Positions 35,438 to 50,430 of a stretch of 64,000 nt of DNA are shown here, one piece after another. Every line of letters starts with the position of its first letter. Positions within the stretch are counted from its first letter, which is position 1. A model generated the notes under the pieces. That model did no database searches. It worked only from the letters and a program-made list of their open reading frames with translations, and was not told the DNA's origin. A program made the position numbers and the translations under genes. Source of the DNA: Sesamum alatum (lineage: Eukaryota > Streptophyta > Magnoliopsida > Lamiales > Pedaliaceae); NCBI GenBank assembly GCA_034509735.1, contig JACGWO010000001.1, forward strand, positions 15,578,854 through 15,642,853. The letters are read 5' to 3'.

Positions 35438-38400
35438 TCTATTAATATATATATATTTGAAGGAGGTCTTTTGACCAAAATTGAGCAATTTTGATTCAAT
35501 TCTAATTTTCTAGAATTTTGAATTTTTTTATTGTAATAAATATTTCTATTGGTTACTTTAGAATTAATAACTATTTTTTAATACATAATTTAAATTAATT
35601 TAGACAATAAATATTAATTCTTTATTATGTTACCATGAATTATTCATTCTATATTAATTAGTGATTATGTTGCAATAAACAAGTTTCCTTATTTTTCATA
35701 CTCCATCTTTCCGATTTTCAAACTCTCAGTATTTAGTTTCCATAATTTATTCATTGTTAACATATTCATGGTAAATAACAATGCTTAATAAAGAAGAATG
35801 ATGCATTTTTTTTTAGAAAAATATAAGACATCTTGCTCTTTCCTTATTTTTTAAATTCTGAATTTGGTGATTTATTAATGTCTTTTCATTATATTAGGTT
35901 TATGGATTATATATATACATATATATTATTTTATTTCATGCTTTGTTGGGTTGGTGGAAATTAATCTTACACGAACATATAGGCAATATATGAAGAAATT
36001 GAGACTTTCATAAGCCAAGGTATGGGGGAAAAAATTCTCACGTTTCTTTTAATGTTTATATAATTAGTTATTTTATTTCATGAGTTTATGAATATAATAT
36101 CATACTTTTATGAGTTAATCAAATTTCTTATGGTCAAATTTTTTTTCAGTGCTTTTTAATTTCTTTGTTATCAATTTTTTGTTTCATGAGTCCATGAATA
36201 TAATTTATGTGTTAATTACAATCACTTTTGTATAATTTGTACTATCTATCATTTTTAAATAATAAAAGATATTCCAAGTCCACAATAAACAGAAAAAGGA
36301 GATCACGAGTCAAGGTATTATGTTTTTTCTTTCCTTGATTTTAATATTTTTTATTATCAATTATTTTATTTTATGAGTTCTTGAATATGTGTGATTTTTT
36401 GTGTTAATTATATAATTTTTATTTAATTTATATTTATTATATTCACATTTTGACTATTTTATTAATAATCTTTGGTAGAGATATTGGATTTTGCATAAAT
36501 TTTTCACTGTTGAGAATCAATATTATTATTGCAATTATAAGTTTTGTTAGTATCAATTATTTCATTATTTGAGTTTATGAATGATGAGATATATACCCTT
36601 AATTTAGAATTTAAAAGATAAATAAAAACCTAAAAGTATTATTTTTTGAGAAAAAATTGATTCAATTCAAAATTTGTACCTTTCTATGTTGCACGTGAAA
36701 GTTGAAATAATTAAAAAATTAAGAAAAGACTGAAGGTTTGTACAATTATTTTTCATTGAATTTTTATAGTGTTATTATCAATTATTTTATTTCATGAGTA
36801 AATCATGTGTTCATTATAACCTTTTTGTTACTTAATTCATATTTCTATCATGTTTATTTGGATTATTTTGTTGATATTCTTGGGTAGAGATGCTTAATCT
36901 TGCTAATACTTCTCATTAGTGAGTATTCATTCTTTTGTATTTTTTTTTTAAAAAAAATGATTGTCAAGTATTTTATTTATTAAGTTCATGAATGTATATG
37001 TGATTGATACATAATTTTTAGTGATTTATTATGAGTAAACTATATTATGTGAAAAATTATATCTTTTGTGATGTTTTCTATTGTCATTTTAATTCGGTAA
37101 TTTCCTATCAATCTCATAATTAGATCTATTTATTTACAATCATACTTTTCTAACAATAAGAATTTAATATGCAATAATACTAATTATTTTATTTTATCTC
37201 AAAGTAAAAATCGATTGTCACAAGTTGCCTAAAATAAAATAATTATATCATATATTTAATTTGCATGTAGCATTCATTTTTATATTTACTAGCATTTATC
37301 CCGTGCAACGCATGTTGACAAATTTTTTGTATGAAAACTAATTTTAATCATATCTATTATTTTTAATTTATATCATGAGAAAAAATATTTATTTTATTTT
37401 TTCTGAAAAATCTATCAAATAAAAAATTCTTCTCTTATTCACATTACATCAAAAAAATAAATTTAAAAGATATTATAAATTTCAACTTGAATTTCAAATG
37501 ATATATATTTTTCGCTTCTAATATTTTTTGTAAAATTCTGAACTCTTCAAAATTATTCGAAATTACTTTGGTATCAATTGTTATTATATTTTTTCACCCA
37601 TTAAAATTCATTACAAAAATATAAAATTATAAAAAAAAAAAAGAAACCATGACATATATATATATAAATTTACTTGACAAAAATTATGCTCACAACAGAT
37701 TAAATAATTCAGAATAAATTATGAAAATATAAATTGTCTTTCATAAATTGTAAAAATTTGAATATAATAAAATAATAAAAAAGTATACTAAGATACATTT
37801 TGAATAAAAAATTGAAACTGTTTATTTAAGACTTATTCAATAGAAATAAAATTTTCAAAAATAGTTCCGAATACGATAATTTTAAATATTTAGAATAAAG
37901 TTACACAATAATAAATAAGCTAACGATTATCAAAAATTTAGATAAAGACAATATAGATGAGGAGTTGCAAGTGTTTGAGAAGAACTTTTATAGAAATTAT
38001 TATTTTGCTACTTTTGGATCTAATTTATTAAAAGTAGTTTCTTAATGTATTTCAATTTATTGGAAATGAAATATTCTATATTGCAATTAAGTAAATTCAA
38101 ATTTGGCTAATTTCACTAAGTAAATAATGAAAGAGAGGTGCAGATAAAATTTTCATAAAAACTAATAACATAAAACAAAAATTTTAATACCAATTAAATT
38201 ATTGTAAAGTTTGTTTTAAAATATACTCTATAGTTTTAATGCATTATATCAATTGTAAGAACACACATATATGAAAATATCATATATGAAAATATAAACA
38301 ACAAACAATTGTTCACCTCATGATCCACATAAAATAGACAGAGAGGGATAGAATCATAATAAGCATGTAGGCATATAAAAAAAATTAAAACACGAGATAA

Positions 38401-39130
38401 ATCATTATAATCTAATAAAATAAAAAATAGGATAAAACAATTTCTAAAAGGATGAATAGAAACTTTATATTTTTAATATTATACGGTATCTATTAATTGA
38501 TATCGAAACAAAATAGTTTGATATATTTTTTGAATAAATGCCCAATTCTGTTAAGGCATTGTAAATATTAGAGAACGACTTTTATAAAAAGCATTTGCTA
38601 CTTTTGGATGTAAATTGATAAAAAAAAATTCTTAACACATTTTCTTCATTGTTCGTATCATGCAATTTTCTCTTTATTTATGTCTAACTTTTTTCATGTT
38701 TTTACTTATGCTCAAACCATTACCTGTATTATGGGCATGATCAAGATTCATTAATTATGCAATTTTTACAAGAATTATCGAAGTTTTTTCTTATTTGATA
38801 TAATTTCATAATTTCTAAATTATATTTTTATGATTTTGTAGTCAGTGTTAATTTTTTTTTTCCACTAAATTCCAAGTCCATAACAAATAAAAAGGGAGAA
38901 TATCACATGTCAATAAGACTTAACAATTAATCAAAAATTTAGTTTTATTGGATCTATATCTCTTCATTCTTCTTTTAATGATTGTAAACTTTTTGTAAAT
39001 TTTATCCATATTAATGCATTGTAATTTAGAGAAAAAATAATATTATATTATTGATCTCATTAAAAAAAATTCTTAACTAACTTCACATAATTTATAAACT
39101 TTACCGTGCATAGCACGGGGCACACACTAG
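35438..39130 (+). mobile_element. Helitron-like element D without a 54-bp array
   Basis: The 5' end TCTATTAATATATATATATT follows an A. A single degenerate array-like stretch (TTTTTTTATTGTAATAAATA) follows the leader. A CTAGCA-starting segment begins at about 37290. The 3' end is CCGTGCATAGCACGG with GGCACACACTAG, ending at 39130 and followed by T. No coding sequence was recognised. Confidence 0.75.
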
Positions 39131-40175
39131 TCTTAAATATATAATTAGGATGAACGAAATTTTTTATTCAAATCAGGTCGCGATTCAAACTCAAACCAAT
39201 CAGTCATAATATGACAAACGGATATGAACAAGACTAAACTTTCATTGGGTCGACCGGATTAAGAAAGACAGCTATGTACTGAGAAGATACATGTCATCTC
39301 ATATTAAAACACAGGGAAATTAAGGGGAAAAAACAGTACTAATCTGACAGTCAAAATGATACAGTGAATCCATTTTTGCTATTTTTAGAAATTTGTTTGT
39401 TGTCCAGCTTTATATGCATTGTCCTTCCTACCAACAATATTTGTCAGCTTTTTCCAGAAAAAATAAAAATTGTTGATGATTCAGAAATTAAAGTAATAAA
39501 TGGTTTAATCCTAATTGAAATAAATGACAAACTTATTTAAAATATTTAATAATGTTTCGAATAAAAAAGTTGAGAGCTTAACAATAATTAATTAAATTAC
39601 CTTCCATTTTGGATTAATGCTTCTTAACTTTCCCAGCACAGCCTTGACAGTGAATTGAAACTCTCATGACAACCACCTGCCACCAACAATTATCACCTAC
39701 CCTCATTAAAATTCAAATTAATTATATAACAAATGTAATATATAATTTAATAAAAGTAATTAATTACACGACGAGTATATATAATAATATTTGTAATGTG
39801 ATATGAGGTTTTATTTCTTTCATAGAGTGCAAGATTAACCTGAAAGACATTGTGATGACCAGATACTGCTAGTGAATTAGTAATAGCATCATCAGCTTCT
39901 TGAGCCACCTTTTCTTGATGTTTTTTCAGACAAGAAACAGGAAATGATCTCCCGACCACCGACGAGGGAATGTTGGAGCGTCGACCACGTTGTTCCCCTA
40001 GTCGGACGTAGTTGGTGCTGTTGATCAATCTAACATGGTCGAGGAGCGCCGTGTCTGGCCTCCGAGGGACCTCGACCACGGACCGGTAGTCTTGGCTCAT
40101 GCAAACTGCAGTTGAAGCATGAGAGTCGCACATGAAACCCTTCAATTTCTTGCCTGTCTTCATCTTCATGCCCAT

Positions 40176-42320
40176 TGTTTGTGTCTCTGTTTTCTGTGTG
40201 TGGTGTGGGGAGTGATGGTGTGTCTTTATGACTTAGGTGGAAATGGTTAAGTGAGGTTATTTTGCAAAATTTCATGTTACCCTACGGAAGATAAGGGAAA
40301 TTCTAGTCCGTGTCTGCTCAATAAAGGTATAAAGTATAGGGAAAGTGACCAATCACATAGCAAATCCATCACACTTACTTTATGATTGGTTTGGTTCGAC
40401 AGAATATAATGATATTATAAAGTGAAATGACATTATTACATGTGTATGACGTAACAACTCAGCATCCATTTGGGCTCGTATATATTCATTTGAGCTGTTA
40501 ATATTTTGCAAATTTTGTAATTCGATGGTAAAACGTCGAGAGATTCTAAACTTATTGAAAATTGGAATGTGCAGATCATGTGCCGGCTTAAATTTACTGA
40601 CACACGTAATTTGCATTTGTGGTTTCTTGATCAATTTTCAAATTTTTCCCAAATTTACAAAAATAATGGAGCAGCCAACCAGTGAGTGAGGGAAGTGTTG
40701 GAAAATGAAGAATTATGGGGAGTTATGTGACTGGAAATTATAACCAGGAATCGATTCGATCAAATCTAAACCAATCAGATGAAAAGTGTAATATATTTTT
40801 CGTGCGATTGGTGTACAGTTTATGAAAGGTAGGCAATCATATAGCAAGTGTATCACGCTTGTTTTATAATTGATTTCGATCAAACCTAATCCGGGTAAAA
40901 AAAAATTCGTGACATAACATTGAAGATTAAGAGTATGTAAGTTGATGTGGTAATAAATGCACAGTAATTTTGTGCTGCTGAGGAGTAATGTAATTATTTC
41001 AAGATGGTGACTGAAAACAGGCAGTATGTACCTAAGCAATTAACTGCATGAGTTATGATTCCTCAGTAAAATTTTGGAATCAAATTGCCCCAAATTAATT
41101 ATCTTCTATTTAATTCTAAAGGCGGATTGCAATAGCTTTTGTTTTTGTGGTGTGAATAAATTATAAAAAAAGTTATTTTTTTTCCCCACTCACACACGCT
41201 TCCAATGAGTTTTGAACCCCATATATCTCCACAATGAAATATTGAGTTCCAAACAATTGGAGTGTAAAGGATGTGTTTAGAACAGCCTTAATATTTATAA
41301 TTGCACCAATAAGGTTGATCGAAAGCTGCTTATAGCTGTTGGCTTAAATTAACTTAATTTAAGCCGTTTAAAAATAGAATTGTAGAACAAAAATACTATT
41401 TTCACTTATTTCTAGCAATAAGCTAGTGAGCCATCTGTTTTTAAGCTAATAAACTTTTGGGCAATTTTTCCTCTCTTGGTAGATGATGTATGGCCTCTCA
41501 GTAACCCAACAATCTGTTTATTTTAATTTAGTATTGTATTTCGTATTACATTTTACATATACATACTACGTGTAAAACGTTTTTCTACGCAGTAGAAACG
41601 TACAATAGGGTTCTGGACATTGTGTGGATTGACTTAAATTCTGTCTGTAATAACTCCAAGATTTATTTCTCAAGGGCTCTTAGTCTTAGGACCACCTTGA
41701 AAGCAATAAGACTTCGATGAAAGTTGGGTAGATGCTGTAAAGTTTTTACCCAACACAAGCACCAAATTCTTGCCTGCATAGCCCCACTCAATATCCTTTA
41801 GTTATGAGCCCACGACTATCAAATACTACGATAACCGTTTATCTCTCACGTATGTATATAATTTAATGATGTATTTCGATAGTATTTTTCATAATTTTAT
41901 ATACGTGTCGTGTTGTCTCGAACCTGATACCATCGTCACAATTATGAACCACTATTGACGAATAAAGAAGACACTAAGGGACCACCTTGAATCTGCTAAT
42001 GCCCAAGAATTGAACTGAGCTACTGGATTTTAAGGCATGTCCTCTGACCATCAATGTTGTTTCAGCCTAGACATTAATGTCTGCTTTTGCAAATGTTAAA
42101 TCCAATAGTTATAAATACACACATGTTGCCGGGATTGGGGTCTAGCTTATCTGTTTCTACTTTCCTTTTTAATGGGTAAAAGAAAGCATAGACGAGCGAC
42201 CAGCACAACAATTCTTCTTTTTGATGAGTGATAGTTATTACCCAAACGATGTCGAGATGTAAAGTAGATCGGAACCATTTCGTATGATTAGATAACTAAT
42301 TTTAAGAATGTACAATAATC
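40176..42320. other. Intergenic region; presumed promoter of the HMA gene
   Basis: I see no coding exon. Minus-strand open frames at 40380-40634 and 40713-41039 lack domain features and lie in AT-rich sequence. The sequence AAGAATTGAACTGAGCTACT through CATCAATGTTGT near 42005-42060 is repeated near 42990-43060, as part of the 7SL tandem duplication. Confidence 0.5.
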
Positions 42321-42322
42321 CA

Positions 42323-42362
42323 TCCCACATTGTTAGATAATCAACTTTCAGATGTACTGATA
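42323..42362 (+). promoter_or_regulatory. Pol III upstream element (USE) and weak TATA of 7SL gene 1
   Basis: TCCCACATTG (42323-42332) matches the plant small-RNA USE (RTCCCACATCG). The TATA position reads ACTGATAAGC, a weakened TATA compared with gene 2. Confidence 0.65.
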
Positions 42363-42387
42363 AGCAAGCAGGCTGCAGGTGTAGTTT

Positions 42388-42689
42388 GCCGAGCTCGGTT
42401 GCGTGGGCTTGTAACCCGAGTGGGGGCAATGAGGTGGTTGAACATTGGGTCAGCCTAACTAGTTGGGCCACAGGTGGTTAATTGTTGGCCTGCCCGTTCC
42501 AAGCAGGGAGTTGGGTCATGTGGTCCAGGCGAAGGTTTGTGCTTTGTGGCCTCTAGAGTGGAGGGCACTGCATCAGGCTGGCTTCACAGAGCAATGAAAA
42601 CTTCCCACTCTTTGTAGTGGAAGGATAACAGGCCGATGCTTCCTTGGTCCACGAAAACTAGATGGGCTACCCCTAATTGAACAACCACT
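42388..42689 (+). ncRNA. 7SL RNA (signal recognition particle RNA), copy 1
   Basis: About 300 nt from GCCGAGCTCGGTTGCG to a T8 Pol III terminator (42689-42696). The Alu-domain start GCCGAGC...GGGCTTGTAACCC has the UGUAA (UGUNR) motif that binds SRP9/14. The S-domain tract GAGCAATGAAAACTTCCC, then TTTGTAGTGGAAGGA, parallels the conserved helix 8 (AGCA..AAAACU..GUAGUGG). SRP RNA scaffolds the particle that targets secretory ribosomes to the ER. USE and TATA-like elements lie upstream. Confidence 0.87.
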
Positions 42690-43273
42690 TTTTTTTCGTT
42701 TATGATTTTGTTGAAAAAAACTTAACTTATATATTCTTATGAATGCATCAATTGTAATAAAGTGTGATTTATTCTTTCTACGTACAGCATAACCGCATAT
42801 TCACTTAAATAAGTGGTAATGTTCATAAATCTAATTGAATATTGATGTTGTAATTAAGAAAATATGATTTCTTCACATGGGAATTTCTCATGATGATTAT
42901 GAATATCAGTAAAGAAATCGATTGCAGAGAGATTTATGAGGCTATAACTAATACTATCCCTCTGCTCATGCAGCAACAAATGCTCAAGAATTGCAGTGAG
43001 CTACCGGAATTTAGTATTGATCGACTGAGGTTTAAGGCATTCCTCTGACCATCAATGTTGTCTCAGCCCAGACACTAAAGGCTGCTCTTGCAAACCTTAA
43101 TTTCAGCAGTTTTTATATGTATACACAGAGTTTTATCCCACAGTTCGACAGTATTCTTGCAGCGGTGAATATGATGCTTTTCCAAGAAATTTTCGCATGA
43201 TCTTGCAACTTGCGATGGGTAAGAGAATGACCAATTTACTCTCACGTGAATGTGAGCAAAAGAGGTTAATTCA

Positions 43274-43316
43274 TCCCACATTGTTAGATGACCAACTTTC
43301 AGATCTATTTATAAGC
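43274..43316 (+). promoter_or_regulatory. Pol III USE and TATA box of 7SL gene 2
   Basis: TCCCACATTG (43274-43283) and TTTATAAGC (43308-43316) are separated by 24 bp, the spacing typical of plant Pol III rather than Pol II snRNA-type promoters. The transcript start is expected about 25-30 bp further on, which fits 43339. Confidence 0.75.
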
Positions 43317-43338
43317 AAATAGTCTGCTAGTGTTGTTT

Positions 43339-43630
43339 GCTGAGCTTGGTTGTGCGGGCTTGTAACCCAAGTGGGAGCATCAAAGTGGTTGAACATTGGG
43401 CTAGCCTTGACTAGTTGGGTCACAAGTGGCTAATTGCTGACCTGCCCATTCCAAGCAGAGAGGCGAAGGTCTGGTCTTCATGGCTCCTAAAGTGGAGGGC
43501 ACTGCGTCAGGCTCTGTGTCTCACAGAGCAACGAAAACCTCCCGCTTTTTGCAGTGGAAGGATAACCGGTTGGCGCCTCCTTGGTCCATAGAAGCTAGGT
43601 GGGTTGGCCCTAATTGAACAATCACCTTTT
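43339..43630 (+). ncRNA. 7SL RNA, copy 2 (possibly a pseudogene)
   Basis: It is closely similar to copy 1 across the Alu domain (GGGCTTGTAACCCAAGTG) and helix 8 (CAACGAAAACCTCCCGC, TTTTTGCAGTGGAAGGA). It differs by about 20 missing nt in the central stem (after CCAAGCAGAG), starts GCTGAGC rather than GCCGAGC, and ends at only T4 (43627-43630). The promoter looks better than that of copy 1. Confidence 0.8.
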
Positions 43631-43723
43631 CATCTTTTTCTGCTTTTGTTATTGCATGTATATGTCATAAAAATGATTCTTTAAGGCTTAATAGTTTGAT
43701 GGGATGAATTTTATAAACAAAAT

Positions 43724-44080
43724 GTGATTAGGAGTAGTCTAATTCTGGTTAAAAGGAGTTGTTTTGATGGTAGGATCAAGACTTGCTACATCCATGAGAG
43801 AACTAGGCACGCATCAGTACAAAAAACAGAACTTCTGGGTACGACTCTGTTGAAGTTCCTGGCGCTCAGCAGCACGACCTCTGTATTCATGCTTCGCAGC
43901 CTACAGAAGCTCGTTGTTGATTGTGAATATGAAGGCCATGTAACGAGGCTATTGATCGATATGCTGGAGTTAAGACACCTTCATTTCAAGAGGAGTTGTC
44001 TATCTTATTCACCAATGTTACAATCTTTGTCTACAATACGCCCTGTCAGCTGTACCTATAATGCCTTTCTCTCCATATAA
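43724..44080 (+). pseudogene. NLR-type leucine-rich-repeat remnant
   Basis: A 118-codon open frame includes LRSLQKLVVDCEYEGHV, LELRHLHFKRSCLSY and MLQSLSTIRPVSCTYNAF. This resembles LRRs of resistance proteins of the R1 type (LRHL..LQTLSTIR). There is no NB-ARC domain or start context, so it is a fragment. The assignment is from pattern memory only. Confidence 0.4.
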
Positions 44081-44373
44081 AGAAATCGGCATGCGCTCAT
44101 GTACATGGAGCATATAACAATCTATCATTCTCTTCTGAGATATCATACAAAAAAACTTTCTTCAAACCAAAGATAAGAATAACAAAGGAGTACGTAACAT
44201 TCACCGAAAAGGGTGGTGATTTCTTGATTGATTACCAGTCAATTATGCAGACGAATGAATGTACACATTAGACTGTTAACTTTCTTGTCGACATTCCCAT
44301 TCTAATTTATCTGAAAAGGCAAATTCGTTGAACTATCCAAGCGTGAGTGGCCCATCAGACCGATCAAAGAAAG

Positions 44374-47048
<2,675 letters not shown>

Positions 47049-47855
47049 TCATATAACTTCGAATTCTTCTTCCTCTTTTACTTCTTGGAATTGGAAATTG
47101 CAAACCTTTTCGCTTTAAACGCTTCCGCTGCTTTCTTGTCCGTGGCAAAGCAACGACGGAGTCTTTGGCCGGAGACATACGACTCCGATGCTTCAACGTT
47201 ACACGCTTGCTCTGCGTGAATCTCCGTTTATCACTCCATTCAGAAGTCGCAGAAGCTGAAACCGTGGGCGAAAGTCGATTGTACAAGGAAGTGAGCTCGC
47301 TCCAGTTTTTCAGTAGAACGAACTAAAATCGCACTGCATTGAAATAAAAGCGTGCGTGCAGTTTGTTGGCTAATTGGGAAATCGGCCCAAGAGAAAAGCC
47401 CAGTTCGATATGGGACCTGATGATTTGGGGGCATTTTTGTCTTTTCAATTCAATCATGTCTGCATAAATTACAAATAATTGGTACCTGAAACCCGCTCGA
47501 TGTCCGTGCATATTTTAATTAGGGTAAATTATATCTACCCATAAGATTTAGCATAATTATAAATACTTTTTTATTGTTTGAAAAATTACAAATATTCCCC
47601 TGAGGTTTGTAACCGTCTGACAAATATTCCATTTTCATCAATTTTTATGGGTGAACTGACCAAAATGCCCTTATGCACTGAATTATTTTTATTTAATTCT
47701 TGAAATTTTTTTGGACTACAATGTACAGGGAGAGGGTTCTTAAGTTTTTTACACAGAGGAGCAATAATGCAATTTTTCTTGGCCGATTTTTCTACAATTT
47801 TAATAAAAAGTTCAAGGGTAAAATGGTCCATTTCAGGCCTTTGGTTACAACTTAT

Positions 47856-48237
47856 TGATGGTGAGAAATTCGGGAAATGAATAGCCTAAGCACGTTGTCT
47901 CGAGTTGTAACAAGGGAATGCAAAGACAAGAAAATAGAAAGTAGAATTTCTATTAATGATGTGAAAGTGAATTACAAAATGAGATTCACCCCCTATTTCT
48001 AGTAAATTTCAGGGGGTAAAAATATAATATTATCCCTTAACATCCCGCAATCCAACAATCCAGATTAAACTGTCGAGGGCAGCTTCGTCATTCCACGTCC
48101 CCCACTTGCTTTGCAACTTCCCTCAGGTAACCGCCACCAACTTCCCTCCAACTTCCTTCGATGGCACTAACGTAATAATCTTGAAATCTTGAGGGTATTT
48201 TCGTAATTTTTCTTACCCTAATTTCCTATTACTATCA
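47856..48237 (-). repeat. 3' LTR of the Ty3-type element
   Basis: The plus-strand start is TGATGGTGAGAAATTCGGGA and the end is CTATTACTATCA. It is the partner of the copy at 52839-53221. Confidence 0.92.
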
Positions 48238-49799
48238 GTAGCCCCCCAACTTCCAAATGCTTCTGGAAAATTTGGAAGTTCTAATAGATAATTTGATTTT
48301 GATTCATCTTCCTCTTCTTGATAATATTCCCTTTTGATGTAAATTCTTTTTCTTTTGGGATTCCTCTTGGCACAAATCCTCTTTCTACTGGAGCTCTTTT
48401 TCCTTCTTGTTCCTTCTTCTACTAGGGCTCTTTTTACTTGACCTTCTACTTCTGTCACGGGTTTCTTCCTTCTTGGGACCTGTCTTCATATAGGCTCTTT
48501 CTCTTTCGACTATACTCTTGGTTCAACTCCTTCCCTTGCTGGGATTCTTTGTCTTCTATGTATACACTTGGTGGGATATTCTGACTTTCTTCCTCTTGCT
48601 TTGTTCGGTCTGCCTACTTGGTCTCAGCCACATTCCAGAAAGATGTCGAAACGAGTTGGCTCAAGTATATGGCTCTTCATCTCTTTCCTTGCAGTAGTTT
48701 TCGTTCTTCGACTTCCAAAAGTCATCATTCATTAATCTGGAAGAAACAGAAATAATTTGCCAGTTCGAAAGAATTTTAGGATGTCACGCACTTCCAATAT
48801 GTCCAACGAGGCGTCGTTGGGGGTCCGTCAATGGTGGATCTTGGCATGGCTGAGGCGTGCCTCAGCTGGAATCTGGCCGAGGCACACGCCTCGGCCTGGA
48901 CGTTGCTGAGGCATGCCTCGGTCGAGCCTTGGTCGAGGCGAGACGCCTCGGCCAGAGTCTGGCCGTGGCCCCCCGCCTCGGTCGGATTTCAGTCGAAGGT
49001 GTCTTGTTGCCCCTCCTTCTTCCTCTCTTGCTTGTTGAAGTGGTCGATTTCGATCACGAAGTGATTTTGGTTTAAGGCACCAGAAACGTTCATCTGATTT
49101 GCTAGATTTTTCCAAAAATTAAAGTTAGGAAAAAGTTGAAAACTCCTCGATTTCCTTCGATAGCGTAAGCCCCCCTCTTAAAACCTCGAGGTCGCGCGTC
49201 AGCCACTCCGCTCCTAATTCTTTCGCGTACTTCGAAGAGTTTCTTCCGGTGTTGCGGGATCTTGGTGCCACTTCCTCTCTTGTGGCTTTTCGATCTTTTG
49301 TTCATCCTTGGGAGAGTTGTTAAGGACTCGTTCTTCTAACCCTTCCTCTCCACAGTTGTAAATATTTTTTTCCTAGAGGCTTAGTGTGTTGTTTGCAAGC
49401 GCGATTCGCGAGTCCGTTCTCGCTTTTCGTCAAGGAAGGGAGATGTTGTTGCTCGCTCCCTCATCCTCTACAACCTCGTATGCCACCGTGGTAGCGAGGG
49501 GGACCTTGCCCCTTTGATGACTACTTGTGATTGCGTTGCGTTGCGTTGCGTCACATTTGTATCACCTCGCGTCGCGACGCGTCATGTTGACCTTGTGTTT
49601 TGCACCATATATTACGTTGCGTCAAGTTGCACCGTGGCGCGTCCCGTTGGGCTTTTTGGAAGCTCTGTAGGAGTTCCCTTGGTTGGAACACTCTTGGACC
49701 TTTGTGGGAGGTCTTTGTCATTTTTGGGGAATTTTTTAAGGGTTCATTTTTACATGTTATCAAACTTGGTTCCTCTATTGTTCATTATATTAAATTGAT

Positions 49800-50430
49800 T
49801 TTTTTTCTAACTAAATTTCAAATGTAAGGGGCAATCCCCCTCTTATAAGTAAAATATTAAACTAAAATACCTTATAAGCAAAGTGTTGAACTGAATATTA
49901 AGGTGAAGGGTAACCCCCCTCTTTTTGAATCAAATATCAGTGTGAGGGGCAATCCCCCTCTTTTAAACAAGATATTAAAGCGAGGGGTCATCCCCCTCTT
50001 TTAGGTAAATTATCAACATGAGGGGTCATCCCCCTCTTTTAGGTGAAATATTAACACGAGGGGTCATCCCCCTCTTTTAAATAAAGTGTCAATATGAGGG
50101 GTAATCCCCCTCTTTTAGATAAAATATTAATATAAGGGGCAATCCCCCTATGTGAGGGGCCATCCCCCTCCAACTTTTCAATGTGAGGGGCAATCCCCCT
50201 ATGTGAGGGGCAATCCCCCTCTTCTAGATAGAATATTAATGTGATTTGAGGGGCCGTCCCCTTCTTTTAGATAGAATATTAATGTGATTTGAGGGGTCGT
50301 CCCCTTCTTTTAGATAGAATATTAATGTGAGGGGTCATCCCCCTCTTTTAGATAGAATTTCAATGTGAAGGACAATCCCCCTCTTTCAGATAGAATATTA
50401 GGGGCAATCCCCCTCTTTCAGATAGATTGA
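49800..50430. repeat. Minisatellite of GAGGGG(C/T)AATCCCCCTC units
   Basis: About fifteen units of roughly 40-50 bp each contain the imperfect palindrome GAGGGGCAATCCCCCTC followed by TTTTAGATAGAATATTAATG. The tract lies in the internal region of the LTR element and is non-coding. Confidence 0.92.

Larger units (their letters stand above)
30044..39131 (+). mobile_element. Helitron cluster filling the HMA-gene intron
   Basis: A 5' end TCTATTATATTA at 30044-30055 resumes at 34778 as TAATATATATATTTGAAGGA and is the outer element; I could not identify its 3' end. Nested elements are listed separately (30056-34777, 35438-39130, 30533-31010). All plus-strand copies share the TTTGAAGG plus TTTTGACCAAA 5' leader. 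No Rep/helicase coding sequence was seen, so all are non-autonomous. Confidence 0.6.
29494..40175 (-). pseudogene. NaKR/HIPP-like heavy-metal-associated (HMA) protein gene with a 10-kb intron and an in-frame stop
   Basis: Exons: 40175-39840 (112 codons), 39676-39601, 29615-29494; phases 0 and 1 agree and borders are GT-AG. Exon 1 starts MGMKMKTGKKLKGFMCDSHA and continues MSQDYRSVVEVPRRPD, typical of NaKR2/3-like proteins. Exon 2 begins the HMA fold (VVVMRVSIHCQGCAGKVKKH) with the metal-binding CxxC. Exon 3 completes it (GVTSFSIDLESQRVTVMG, KVKKAEFW). The total would be 177 codons plus stop. Codon 133, just after KKH where the family has Leu, is TAA, so the protein would end inside the domain. 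The second intron (29616-39600) is 9985 bp and is filled with Helitrons. Either this is a recent pseudogene or the stop is a sequencing/assembly error. Confidence 0.8.

Noticed and set aside
40380..41039. Minus-strand frames of 84 and 108 codons
   Set aside because: AT-rich, no family features, no splice or start support, and partly overlapping internal repeats (CCAATCACATAGCAAATC and similar).
42388..42696. Interpretation of the 7SL pair as a SINE or retrotransposon repeat
   Set aside because: The upstream USE/TATA promoters, full-length Alu and S domains, T-run ends and absence of A-tails fit genuine tandem 7SL genes better.
48831..49115. GC-rich overlapping frames on both strands (repeating AEACL/EAHAS)
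   Set aside because: Local TGAGGC(A/G)TGCCTC repeats in the LTR element interior generate them; no gag-pol similarity seen.
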